DNA of 54,364 nt from Oscillospiraceae bacterium. GTDB taxonomy: Bacteria; Bacillota; Clostridia; Oscillospirales; JAAYXM01. Location of the stretch: contig JAFQSU010000025.1 in NCBI GenBank assembly GCA_017409405.1, positions 1-54,364 on the forward strand. Direction: 5' to 3'. The notes under the pieces are model-generated. The model was not told where the DNA came from and made no database searches. It saw only the letters and a list, made by a program, of their open reading frames with translations. How positions within the stretch are numbered: the stretch's first letter is position 1; every line of letters begins with the position of its first letter. A program made the translations under genes and the position numbers. Below, piece after piece: positions 42,817 through 50,306 of the stretch.

Positions 42817-43251
42817 ATGACGGTCAGAAGAATAATGAACCCTAATGTTGTTTACCTTACTCCCGACGATACCGCCACCAGAGCAGCACGACTGCTCGCG
42901 AGACATAACATCGGAGTTCTTCCCGTATGTTCGGAGGACGGAAGGCTTCGAGGCATTGTTACTGACCGGGATATCGCGTTGCGTTGTGTCGCTTTCGACA
43001 ATCCTGCAGACGAGACAAAGCTCCGTGACATTATGACACGCGGCATTGTCACAGTCGCTCCCGACGACGAAATCTCCTATGCCGCAAAGCTCATGGCTAC
43101 CGAGCAGATAAGACGTTTGCCCGTCGTTGAAAACAACAAGGTGATAGGGATGCTCTCTCTCGCCGACATAGCACAGCGTGAGAGCTTTCACTCAGAGGTC
43201 TCTTCCACTCTCACTGAAATCACAATGCCAAAACATAAATTCAAACGATAA
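42817..43251 (+). CDS. Tandem CBS domain protein
   Basis: 144-residue protein made of two CBS domains: MTVRRIMNPNVVYLTPDD with LPVCSEDGRLRGIVTDRDIA, and LRDIMTRGIVTVAPDDEI with RRLPVVENNKVIGMLSLADIA. Such stand-alone pairs sense adenine nucleotides or c-di-AMP, or act in stress survival; the ligand is unknown. The ATG at 42817 follows AAAGG and AGGG elements; ATG at 42784 is a weaker alternative. It is divergent from the ROK gene and ends in a hairpin. Confidence 0.88.
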   Translation: MTVRRIMNPNVVYLTPDDTATRAARLLARHNIGVLPVCSEDGRLRGIVTDRDIALRCVAFDNPADETKLRDIMTRGIVTVAPDDEISYAAKLMATEQIRRLPVVENNKVIGMLSLADIAQRESFHSEVSSTLTEITMPKHKFKR

Positions 43252-43271
43252 TTTTTAATAATTGACTAAAA

Positions 43272-43306
43272 AGCTGTTACGGAGATTTAATTTCTCCGCA
43301 ACAGCT
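43272..43306 (+). terminator. Terminator after the CBS gene
   Basis: Arms AGCTGTT-A-CGGAGA (43272-43285) and TCTCCG-C-AACAGCT (43293-43306) with one mismatch; AAAAA before and TAATTTTATATTTTT after. The outer AGCTGTT stem is the same as in the trkH terminator. Confidence 0.75.
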
Positions 43307-43343
43307 AATTTTATATTTTTTGCGCCTTAGTTGCTATTTATGC

Positions 43344-43372
43344 TTGTGTGCGCTAAATATTTGTGTTATACT
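43344..43372 (+). promoter_or_regulatory. Promoter of the femAB-alr-darA-holB-ricT run
   Basis: TTGTGT (43344-43349) and TATACT (43367-43372) with a 17-bp spacer, 50 bp before the FemAB start. Confidence 0.6.
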
Positions 43373-43422
43373 ATTGTTGAATAATTGTGTTCAATTTATT
43401 AAGATATTAACCGGAGGCTCTT

Positions 43423-44481
43423 ATGGTTGAGTTTGTCACCAAAGAAACGCTTAAAGAATACGAGGATTTTGTTTCATCGCACCCTAAGGGACATTTCTTA
43501 CAGTCCTATGCATGGAGCAAGCAAAAGCCCGAATGGACGTGGGAGGGTATGTTTGTCCGTGGCGATGACGGAGCAATCCGTGGCGCCATGTCTGTTCTTA
43601 TACGAAAAGCTCCGTCTCTTCCCTACAGCATCATGTACGGTGCCCGTGCTCCTGTTTGCGACACACACGACAAAGAGGTTCTTTCCGAGCTTTTGGAGGG
43701 TGCAAAAAAAATAGCCGCAAAATACAGAGCCTACGTATTTAAAATTGATCCTGACATAGCCTGTGACGACACCGAATTTCACGAAATTATGACCGATCTC
43801 GGATTCAGACACCGTGATACCGGCAAAAACTTCTCCGGCATACAGCCGAGATTTGTATTCCGTCTGAATGTGGACGGAAAAAGTGAAGAAGAGCTTATGT
43901 CTTCTTTCCACTCAAAAACCCGCTATAATATAAGGGTTGCCGAGCGCAAAGGTGTTGATATCCGTCTGTGCGGAAGTGAAGCTGTCGGTGATTTCTCAGA
44001 CATGATGCTTGAAACCGGTGTTCGTGACGGCTTTGTTGTCCGCAACCGTGAGTATTTTGAGAACATGCTCAAAAACCTCGGTGACAACTGCCGTTTATAT
44101 ATGGCTTATTCCGGCGATATCCCGATAGCAGGCACTCTTGCCATCCATTACGGTGACAAGGTGTGGTATCTTTACGGTGCATCCTCAAACAAATACAGAA
44201 ACTTCATGCCAAACTATCTGCTCCAGTGGAACATGATACAGTGGGCAGTCGAACTCGGTTGTAAGATATATGATTTCCGCGGAGTATCGGGTGACCTTAC
44301 AGAAGACAACCCTCTCTACGGACTGTACCGATTCAAAAAGGGCTTCAACGGTGATCTCGTAGAATTCACGGGAGAATATGACTATATATTCAATAAGCCC
44401 ATCCACTTTATGATAGAAAAGGGTGAGCTTGCTTACCGCAAGCTTCGCAAGCAGCTGTTCATGTTTAAAAACCGCAAATAG
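43423..44481 (+). CDS. FemAB/MurM-like peptidoglycan bridge aminoacyltransferase
   Basis: 352-residue protein of the FemABX family, which transfers amino acids from aminoacyl-tRNA to lipid II. Two GNAT-like domains: first half with SHPKGHFLQSYAWSKQKPEW near 19, IMYGARAPV, FRHRDTGKNFSGIQPRFVFRL, and SFHSKTRYNIRVAERKG near 160; second half with GTLAIHYGDKVWYLYGASSN near 240 and YDFRGVSGD near 285. No coiled-coil arm of the tRNA-binding kind is obvious, which points to a bacterial FemX/MurM-like or leaky variant. CGGAGG lies 8 bp before the ATG. Fifteen bp precede the alanine racemase gene. Confidence 0.9.
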   Translation: MVEFVTKETLKEYEDFVSSHPKGHFLQSYAWSKQKPEWTWEGMFVRGDDGAIRGAMSVLIRKAPSLPYSIMYGARAPVCDTHDKEVLSELLEGAKKIAAKYRAYVFKIDPDIACDDTEFHEIMTDLGFRHRDTGKNFSGIQPRFVFRLNVDGKSEEELMSSFHSKTRYNIRVAERKGVDIRLCGSEAVGDFSDMMLETGVRDGFVVRNREYFENMLKNLGDNCRLYMAYSGDIPIAGTLAIHYGDKVWYLYGASSNKYRNFMPNYLLQWNMIQWAVELGCKIYDFRGVSGDLTEDNPLYGLYRFKKGFNGDLVEFTGEYDYIFNKPIHFMIEKGELAYRKLRKQLFMFKNRK

Positions 44482-44496
44482 AGAGAAGAGAAGAAT

Positions 44497-45594
44497 ATGA
44501 ATGCACTCATCATAGAACGCGAAAAAATCAAAGCAAATGCTGCAGAGATATTCTCACGCGCAGGAGATGCAACAGTATATGCTGTGGTAAAGGGACGAGG
44601 TTACGGCTTTGGCTTAAACGAATACGTTCCCCTGCTGCACGAGTGTGGGGTACGGCATTTTGCTGTTACCGATGTTTCAGATGCTCTTCAAATTGCAAAA
44701 CTCGGGCTTGAAGATATCGAAATCCTCATGCTCCGCTCAACAGCACTTCCCGATGAGCTTGCGGCACTTATCGAAAACAATATCATGCTCACTGTCGGAA
44801 GCATTGAAGCTGCTGTTAATGCAAACAGCATTGCCTCTGAAAAAGGGGTTACTGCCCGTATCCATGTAAAAATTGATACAGGAATGGGTCGCTACGGCTT
44901 TTCCCCTGACGACACAGAACAAATTGTTTCTGTTTTCTGCCGTTTTGATTCACTTATTCCCTGCGGTCTTTATACTCATCTGACTTCCGCATTCAAAAGC
45001 CGCAGAGTAACAGAACGACAGATTGCGTCACTCCTTTCTGTAAGGGATGAGCTTTCATCTCGCAATATCAACTGCGGTACCGTTCACTTTGCAAATTCGT
45101 CTTATCTTTTCAGATTCCGCACACCGCTCGGCGACGCTGTTCGCATAGGCTCTGCATTTACAGGCCGCATTGCCTGTGATGTCAGAAAAAGCGGTCTTTC
45201 ACGTGTTGGGTATCTTGAAGGAAACATCTGTGAAATACATTGGCTGGCTCCGGGGTCAAGGGTTGGCTACAGCGGCGCTTTCAAGGCAAAGCACGCCACA
45301 AAAACAGCCGTTATTCCCATAGGCTATTCAGACGGTTTCCATTCCGAAAAGGCCCGTGACACCTACAGATTACGTGACGGCATCTTCTATATTCTTTCAG
45401 ACATCAAGCGTGTGCTTTCCCGAAAAACCGTTTATGCAAAAATAAACGGCAGACACGCAAAGGTTCTCGGTCACATTGGCATGACTCATACAGTTTGTGA
45501 TATAACAAATATTCCGTGTGAAATCGGTGATAAGGCTGAATTTGACATAAACCCCATATACGTCTCCCCCGACATATACAGGGACTTTGTGTAA
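44497..45594 (+). CDS. alr: Alanine racemase-like PLP enzyme
   Basis: 365-residue fold III PLP enzyme. The Schiff-base lysine is at 32 in AVVKGRGYGFG, compared with AVVKANAYGHG in typical Alr. The second catalytic residue Tyr258 lies in GSRVGYSGAFKA, and the PLP arginine lies in GDAVRIGSAFTG. IDTGMGRYGF near 127 and YTHLTSAF near 159 are also typical. Both catalytic residues are kept, but the lysine loop and the RIGSAFTG segment differ from classical Alr, so a paralogue with a special substrate (serine or a side-chain amino acid for FemAB) is possible. GAGAAG is the only ribosome site. Confidence 0.85.
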   Translation: MNALIIEREKIKANAAEIFSRAGDATVYAVVKGRGYGFGLNEYVPLLHECGVRHFAVTDVSDALQIAKLGLEDIEILMLRSTALPDELAALIENNIMLTVGSIEAAVNANSIASEKGVTARIHVKIDTGMGRYGFSPDDTEQIVSVFCRFDSLIPCGLYTHLTSAFKSRRVTERQIASLLSVRDELSSRNINCGTVHFANSSYLFRFRTPLGDAVRIGSAFTGRIACDVRKSGLSRVGYLEGNICEIHWLAPGSRVGYSGAFKAKHATKTAVIPIGYSDGFHSEKARDTYRLRDGIFYILSDIKRVLSRKTVYAKINGRHAKVLGHIGMTHTVCDITNIPCEIGDKAEFDINPIYVSPDIYRDFV

Positions 45595-45655
45595 TAATCT
45601 ATGTATGAATACGGAGTTTTCCGTTTCAAATAAACATACCGGGAGGTAAGAAATT

Positions 45656-45979
45656 ATGAAAATGGTAATGGCAATCATCAACGCAGACGACGCTCAGACT
45701 GTCGTTTCGAATCTCACAAAGTCAGGCTTCTCAGTCACAAAGCTTGCAACTACCGGCGGCTTTCTCAAGACAGGAAACACCACAGTCCTTGTAGGTGTTG
45801 AAGACGATAAACTTGATGATGTCCTCGCAATAATCAACAAGCATTCTCATAGCAGAAAACAGCTCGTTCCTGCTACATCAGAATTCGGTATCGGCATGAT
45901 TCACACAGTCCCGGTAGAGGTTTCTGTAGGCGGTGCTACCATCTTTGTTATGGATGTCGAGCGCTTCGAAAAAATCTAA
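45656..45979 (+). CDS. darA: Cyclic-di-AMP receptor DarA (PII-like, YaaQ/PstA)
   Basis: 107-residue PII-like trimer-forming protein that binds c-di-AMP. Signatures: MKMVMAIINADDAQTVV at the start, FSVTKLATTGGFLKTGNTT near 25-43 and MIHTVPVEVSVGGATIFVMD near the end. GGGAGGTAA lies 8 bp before the ATG. Its position directly before holB and ricT is the conserved yaaQ-holB-yaaT arrangement. Here the yaaR gene usually between them and the tmk gene usually before are absent. Confidence 0.95.
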   Translation: MKMVMAIINADDAQTVVSNLTKSGFSVTKLATTGGFLKTGNTTVLVGVEDDKLDDVLAIINKHSHSRKQLVPATSEFGIGMIHTVPVEVSVGGATIFVMDVERFEKI

Positions 45980-45982
45980 CGT

Positions 45983-46975
45983 ATGAATTTTTACGGATTT
46001 TACGGCAATGAGCGCGCAAAAGAATATTTAAACTCTGCTTTTGCGCGCCATTCCTTCCCTCATGCACTTCTTATATCCGGTGAGCGTGGTATAGGCAAAA
46101 AAACGCTTGCCGATATTGTTGCGCGCGCACTCGTATGCACCGGCGACGACGTACCGTGCGGTAGCTGTAACTCTTGTTACAAAGCAAAAAACGGAACTCA
46201 TCCCGATATCATCCGTCTGGGAGGAGACAATGATACCGTAAAAGTAGACGAGATACGCGCACTCAAGCGCGATGCGCTTCTGCGTCCGAATGACGGAGAG
46301 CGAAAGGTCTATATCATAAACCACGCAGAGGCAATGACGCATCAGGCACAGGATGCATTTTTAAAAATTTTGGAAGAGCCTCCGCTATTTACTTTTTTCA
46401 TTATTTTGTGTTATAATTTAAGTGATTTGCTCCCGACAATAATTTCGCGTACCGCCCCCGTCACCTTGTCTCCCCTTTCAGATGCCGACATGGGTCGTGT
46501 TATTGCAGAAAAGCTTCCCGAGCTTTCTTCTGACAAGAGAGACGAGCTTATTAAAACAAGCGGTGGCGTATGTTCATTTCTGATTGAGGAGAAAAATCAC
46601 GAATTTACAGATATTGCCGAAAGCATAGCTAATGCTTTATGTTCTTGCGACGAGCTTAAAATATTCCGTGAATTTGCTGTTCTTGAAAAACGTGACCGCG
46701 ATACACTTTTGGGTGTTATTGACGAGCTTACGGTAATTATACGCGATGCTTTGGTTATCTCTTCCGGGGCTGAAAGCTCTCTCATTTCACTTGCCGGACG
46801 TCAATGCTCTGACCGATTTGCAACGGCATATTCCACAAAGACAAGCTGTGAAATAATAAATCTCCTGACTGCCGCCAAAGCATCATGTATGCAAAATGTC
46901 GGTGTTGCTCACATAATCGGCAGTCTCATATGTAAACTCGCTTATATCGCCGCAAATGCGGCTTCGAAAGGATAG
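45983..46975 (+). CDS. holB: DNA polymerase III subunit delta'
   Basis: Clamp-loader subunit, 330 residues. The AAA+ P-loop is GERGIGKK near 35, a four-cysteine zinc module is CGSCNSC with flanking cysteines near 50-67, and DAFLKILEEPP near 122 and LLPTIISRT near 150 are typical. The usual SRC motif reads SRT here. Its ATG is 3 bp after the darA stop with no good ribosome site, so translation depends on darA. Confidence 0.92.
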   Translation: MNFYGFYGNERAKEYLNSAFARHSFPHALLISGERGIGKKTLADIVARALVCTGDDVPCGSCNSCYKAKNGTHPDIIRLGGDNDTVKVDEIRALKRDALLRPNDGERKVYIINHAEAMTHQAQDAFLKILEEPPLFTFFIILCYNLSDLLPTIISRTAPVTLSPLSDADMGRVIAEKLPELSSDKRDELIKTSGGVCSFLIEEKNHEFTDIAESIANALCSCDELKIFREFAVLEKRDRDTLLGVIDELTVIIRDALVISSGAESSLISLAGRQCSDRFATAYSTKTSCEIINLLTAAKASCMQNVGVAHIIGSLICKLAYIAANAASKG

Positions 46976-46983
46976 ATTCTGCT

Positions 46984-47874
46984 TTGAAAGAAATAATAGG
47001 TGTACGTTTCCGCGACGGCGGAAAAATATATTCATTTGACCCCGAATCATTCAACCCTCATCTCGGTCAAAGCGTTGTCGTTGAAACCGCACGAGGTCTT
47101 GAACTCGGAGTAGTTGCCAATGAACGCCACGCGATTGAAGATAGTGAAATCATTTCTCCCCTGCGCCGTATGGTGAGAATAGCTACGGCAGCAGATATCA
47201 AAACTGCTCTTGAACTTCGTGACCGGGAGAAGAAAGCAATAAGTGTTTGCCAGGAAAAAATAGAGGCTCATAACCTTGAAATGAAGGTTATCAATGCCGA
47301 ATGTTCATTTGACGGTTCTAAAATAATCTTCTATTTCACTGCCGACGGCAGAATAGACTTCAGAAATCTCGTAAAAGACCTTGCGGCTGTTTTCAGAACA
47401 CGCATAGAGCTTCGCCAGATAGGGGTACGAGACGAGGCAAAAATGCTCGGTGGCTTAGGTATATGCGGTCGTCCGTTCTGCTGTGCAAGCTTCCTCGATG
47501 ATTTTCAGCCTGTATCAATAAAGATGGCAAAAGAGCAAAACCTGTCTCTTAACCAAGCCAAAATTTCCGGCACATGCGGCCGTCTCATGTGCTGTCTTAA
47601 ATATGAGCAAGAAGCATACGAAGACCTTATCCGCACTACTCCGAAACCGGGGGCTGAGGTCGACACGCCTGCAGGTCCGGGTACGGTTGCAGACGTAAGC
47701 CTTATTTCCGGAAAGCTTCGTGTTAAGCTTGATGACGCTCCTGATTTTGCTCTTAAGACGTTTGACAAATGTGAGGTGTGCCCCAGAGGCGATGCATGTC
47801 ACAGAAAGCAACAAAAAAAGCACACAAAAGCCCCCGCAAACGATGCGGAGGCCGATAGTAAAAACAATAACTGA
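46984..47874 (+). CDS. ricT: RicT/YaaT, PSP1-domain Y-complex protein
   Basis: 296-residue PSP1-domain protein. With RicA and RicF it carries iron-sulphur clusters and helps RNase Y process mRNAs in Bacillus, which links it to rny at 5 kb. The cysteine-rich core is GICGRPFCCASFLDDFQPV near 160 and GTCGRLMCCLKYEQ near 200; a further CEVCPRGDACHRKQ cluster ends the protein. It starts at TTG, with AAAGGA 13 bp upstream. Its stop is 2 bp from that of the convergent dacF, with no terminator visible. Confidence 0.93.
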   Translation: MKEIIGVRFRDGGKIYSFDPESFNPHLGQSVVVETARGLELGVVANERHAIEDSEIISPLRRMVRIATAADIKTALELRDREKKAISVCQEKIEAHNLEMKVINAECSFDGSKIIFYFTADGRIDFRNLVKDLAAVFRTRIELRQIGVRDEAKMLGGLGICGRPFCCASFLDDFQPVSIKMAKEQNLSLNQAKISGTCGRLMCCLKYEQEAYEDLIRTTPKPGAEVDTPAGPGTVADVSLISGKLRVKLDDAPDFALKTFDKCEVCPRGDACHRKQQKKHTKAPANDAEADSKNNN

Positions 47875-47876
47875 TA

Positions 47877-49166
47877 TCAATAATATCTTCTTCTGCGGCG
47901 ACGCTTGCGCTTGTTATATTGTATGACATAGATGATATAACAAACTATAGCGATGATTATAACGCCCAATATAACAAACGAAACAGGACTCTTTAAAAGT
48001 TTCTTTGCACAGTTGAATGCATAAGCTATTATTGAGCGTTCTACATCGTCTGCGGCAATAAGCGGAAGTGTTATGTAATCTCTTCCGTCATACCTTATAA
48101 GAACGCTTCCTATTTCATCTCCTTTTTTTACCGGAGCTTCAAGGGCGTCTTTTGCATCTGCGATGAGCTCCACCTTTGAAGAATCAAAATCCTTCGGCAT
48201 CAGAACCGAATAGCTTTCTGGAGTGTGTGCCACAACATAGTCTCTGTCCTTTGCAGAAAACACCTTGACTTCGCAAACAGGCTGTGATGATTCAAGCAAG
48301 GTTGCACGCTTGAAGTTTTCAAAGCCCCAGACCAGGAGACGTTTTGATTCTACAAAGCTACCCTTCTTCCCTTCTGCATCTCGCCCGGCGCCGAGAACTA
48401 CGGAAATCAGTTCTGTTCCGTTATATTCCGCACTTGCCGCAAGGCACAGACCTGCAGGAGTTGTACTTCCCGTTTTTAGCCCGTTTGCGTGCGAATATTT
48501 ATATCCCAGCTCTTTATATCTCGAAATCAGCGAGTTTGTGGTATAGAAAAATCTTTCTTCACTTATATTTGTGGCAGGGATTGTCGCCTTTTCCATAGCA
48601 CAGATTTCACGAAGCCTCTTGTGTTTTCTTACTTCTATTGCGATTTTGGCAACATCTCTTGCGGTTGTATAATGGTTTTCATCGTGCAAACCGTTTGCAT
48701 TCATAAAGTTAGTTCCTTCAAGTCCAAGCTCTGCTGCACGGCTATTCATCAGCTCAACAAAAGCCGGAACGCTTCCGGAGACACGTTCTCCCAATATATT
48801 GGCAGCCTCGTTTGCACTTGCGACAAGCAGGCATATAAGCAAATTGTCAACAGACATTTTTTCGCCGGGTTTTATCCCAACCGAGCTTCCTGCTTCGGAC
48901 AAGCCCTCAAACGCCGACTCCTGCGCTGTTACTGTTTCCTGAAGGTCAGTAACATTTTCAATTACGAGCAACGCCGTCATAAGCTTTGTCAGACTTGCCG
49001 GAAACTGTTTGGCATCTGCATTTTCGCCATAAATCTCATGGCCATCGGTCGCATCAACCAGAACAGATGCCTTTGAGTTAACATCCATAGCTTCTATGGC
49101 AGAGGCAAAGCACGACGTTAATATAACGCAAACAAGAACAACAGAAAGAACCCTTATTTTTTTCAT
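47877..49166 (-). CDS. dacF: D-alanyl-D-alanine carboxypeptidase (DacF/PBP5-like)
   Basis: Secreted, membrane-anchored class of low-molecular-weight penicillin-binding protein that trims peptidoglycan stem peptides. 429 residues: signal peptide (about 1-27), catalytic SxxK in PASLTK (Ser58, Lys61), SAN at 116-118, KTG in GLKTGST at 230-232, a PBP5 C-terminal beta domain, then a true membrane helix (about 395-417) and the very basic tail KRKRRRRRRYY. The helix plus arginine tail replaces the usual amphipathic anchor. GTGAGG lies 8 bp before the ATG at 49166; a TTG at 49172 is an alternative. It has its own promoter. Confidence 0.94.
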   Translation of the reverse strand: MKKIRVLSVVLVCVILTSCFASAIEAMDVNSKASVLVDATDGHEIYGENADAKQFPASLTKLMTALLVIENVTDLQETVTAQESAFEGLSEAGSSVGIKPGEKMSVDNLLICLLVASANEAANILGERVSGSVPAFVELMNSRAAELGLEGTNFMNANGLHDENHYTTARDVAKIAIEVRKHKRLREICAMEKATIPATNISEERFFYTTNSLISRYKELGYKYSHANGLKTGSTTPAGLCLAASAEYNGTELISVVLGAGRDAEGKKGSFVESKRLLVWGFENFKRATLLESSQPVCEVKVFSAKDRDYVVAHTPESYSVLMPKDFDSSKVELIADAKDALEAPVKKGDEIGSVLIRYDGRDYITLPLIAADDVERSIIAYAFNCAKKLLKSPVSFVILGVIIIAIVCYIIYVIQYNKRKRRRRRRYY

Positions 49167-49196
49167 ATTCAAACCTCACTTTTTGTTTGTGATAGT

Positions 49197-49225
49197 ATTA
49201 TAGCACAATTGCTTTTCTTGAACAA
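49197..49225 (-). promoter_or_regulatory. Promoter of dacF
   Basis: Minus-strand TTGTTC (49220-49225) and TATAAT (49197-49202) with a 17-bp spacer, 31 bp before the dacF ATG. Divergent comEA starts at 49257. Confidence 0.65.
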
Positions 49226-49256
49226 GCACAAATAAAACCTACAGGTGATAAAAAAC

Positions 49257-49580
49257 ATGAGACTCTTGCTTCACGAGAAGATAGCCGGCGGCATTTCGAT
49301 TTTGTTTATCGTTCTCGTCTTTTTCTTCTCGGTATATAACAAAAACGAGCCAACTGTCGCAATTCCTGCAAACGAAAGCTCTTCTCCGTACCTCATAAGC
49401 ATAAATACCGCAAATGCGCAGGAGCTTGATATGCTTGAGGGAATTGGGGATAAAACAGCAAAGAATATTATAGAATACAGAAGCAGTCACGGGGCATTTA
49501 AAAGCCTTGATGAATTGAAAAGGGTTTCCGGCATCGGTCAGTCAACTCTTGACAAAATAAAAGCTTACATCAAACTTTAA
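49257..49580 (+). CDS. ComEA-like helix-hairpin-helix protein
   Basis: 107-residue protein with an N-terminal membrane anchor (about 10-27), a short linker and a double helix-hairpin-helix DNA-binding domain: SINTANAQELDMLEGIGDKTAKN then LKRVSGIGQSTLDKI, split by its conserved glycines. It matches the ComEA DNA receptor for uptake, but lacks the SLBB domain seen in Bacillus ComEA. CAGGTGA precedes the ATG at 49257 by 8 bp; a GTG at 49245 lies within that site. Only 14 bp separate it from the response regulator gene. Confidence 0.88.
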   Translation: MRLLLHEKIAGGISILFIVLVFFFSVYNKNEPTVAIPANESSSPYLISINTANAQELDMLEGIGDKTAKNIIEYRSSHGAFKSLDELKRVSGIGQSTLDKIKAYIKL

Positions 49581-49594
49581 CAGGGGGTTTCAAA

Positions 49595-50275
49595 ATGAGA
49601 ATACTTGTAGTAGATGATGAGAAAATCATCGTTAAGGGAATAAAGTTCAACCTTGAAAACGAAGGTTTTGATGTTGAAACCGCATACAACGGTGAAGATG
49701 CCCTTGAAATCATCAAGAATGTTCATCTTGACCTCATTATACTTGACCTTATGATGCCGAAGCTCGACGGACTTGAAACCTGCAAACGTATCCGTGAATT
49801 TTCAACCGTTCCGATTATTATGCTGACAGCAAAAAGCGAAGACACTGATAAGCTTCTCGGCTTTGAATACGGCGCAGACGATTATATCACAAAGCCGTTT
49901 AACATTCTTGAATTAAAATCGCGTGTGCGCGCAATACTCAGGCGTTCCGGAGGCTCAACATCAAAATTCAAGAACACCCGACTCATTGCCGACTCCCTTA
50001 TCATAGACACAGAGCAGCGCAACGCTTATATTGACGGTAACCCCGTTCAGCTGACCGCAAAGGAATTTGACCTCGTAGAGCTGATGATGAGAAATCCGGG
50101 TCGTGTTTACAGCCGTGACAATCTTCTCAATATAGTATGGGGATATGAATATCCCGGAGATATGAGAACTGTCGATGTTCACATAAGACGTCTTCGTGAA
50201 AAGCTTGAAGCTGACCCTGCAAATCCCGAGCTTATACTCACTAAATGGGGAGTTGGATATTATTTTAAAGCATAG
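49595..50275 (+). CDS. OmpR/PhoB-family response regulator
   Basis: 226 residues. Receiver domain: VVDDE (acidic pair) at 5-9, phospho-acceptor Asp51 in LIILDLMMP, threonine in IIMLTAK near 77 and Lys100 in ITKPF. Winged-helix DNA-binding domain about 130-226 with LTAKEFDLVELMMRNPGRVYSR and DMRTVDVHIRRLREKL. AGGGGG lies 8 bp before the ATG. The histidine kinase begins within about 30 bp of its stop. The triad with the kinase and the GerMN lipoprotein suggests envelope sensing. Confidence 0.95.
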   Translation: MRILVVDDEKIIVKGIKFNLENEGFDVETAYNGEDALEIIKNVHLDLIILDLMMPKLDGLETCKRIREFSTVPIIMLTAKSEDTDKLLGFEYGADDYITKPFNILELKSRVRAILRRSGGSTSKFKNTRLIADSLIIDTEQRNAYIDGNPVQLTAKEFDLVELMMRNPGRVYSRDNLLNIVWGYEYPGDMRTVDVHIRRLREKLEADPANPELILTKWGVGYYFKA

Positions 50276-50306
50276 TCTGAAACACAATATCAAATTCAAA
50301 GACAGC

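Noticed and set aside
42691..43191. N-terminal extension of the ROK regulator to 553 residues
   Set aside because: The extension runs across the divergent CBS gene and the ROK promoter; the AAGGGGGA site and domain limits place the start at 42690.
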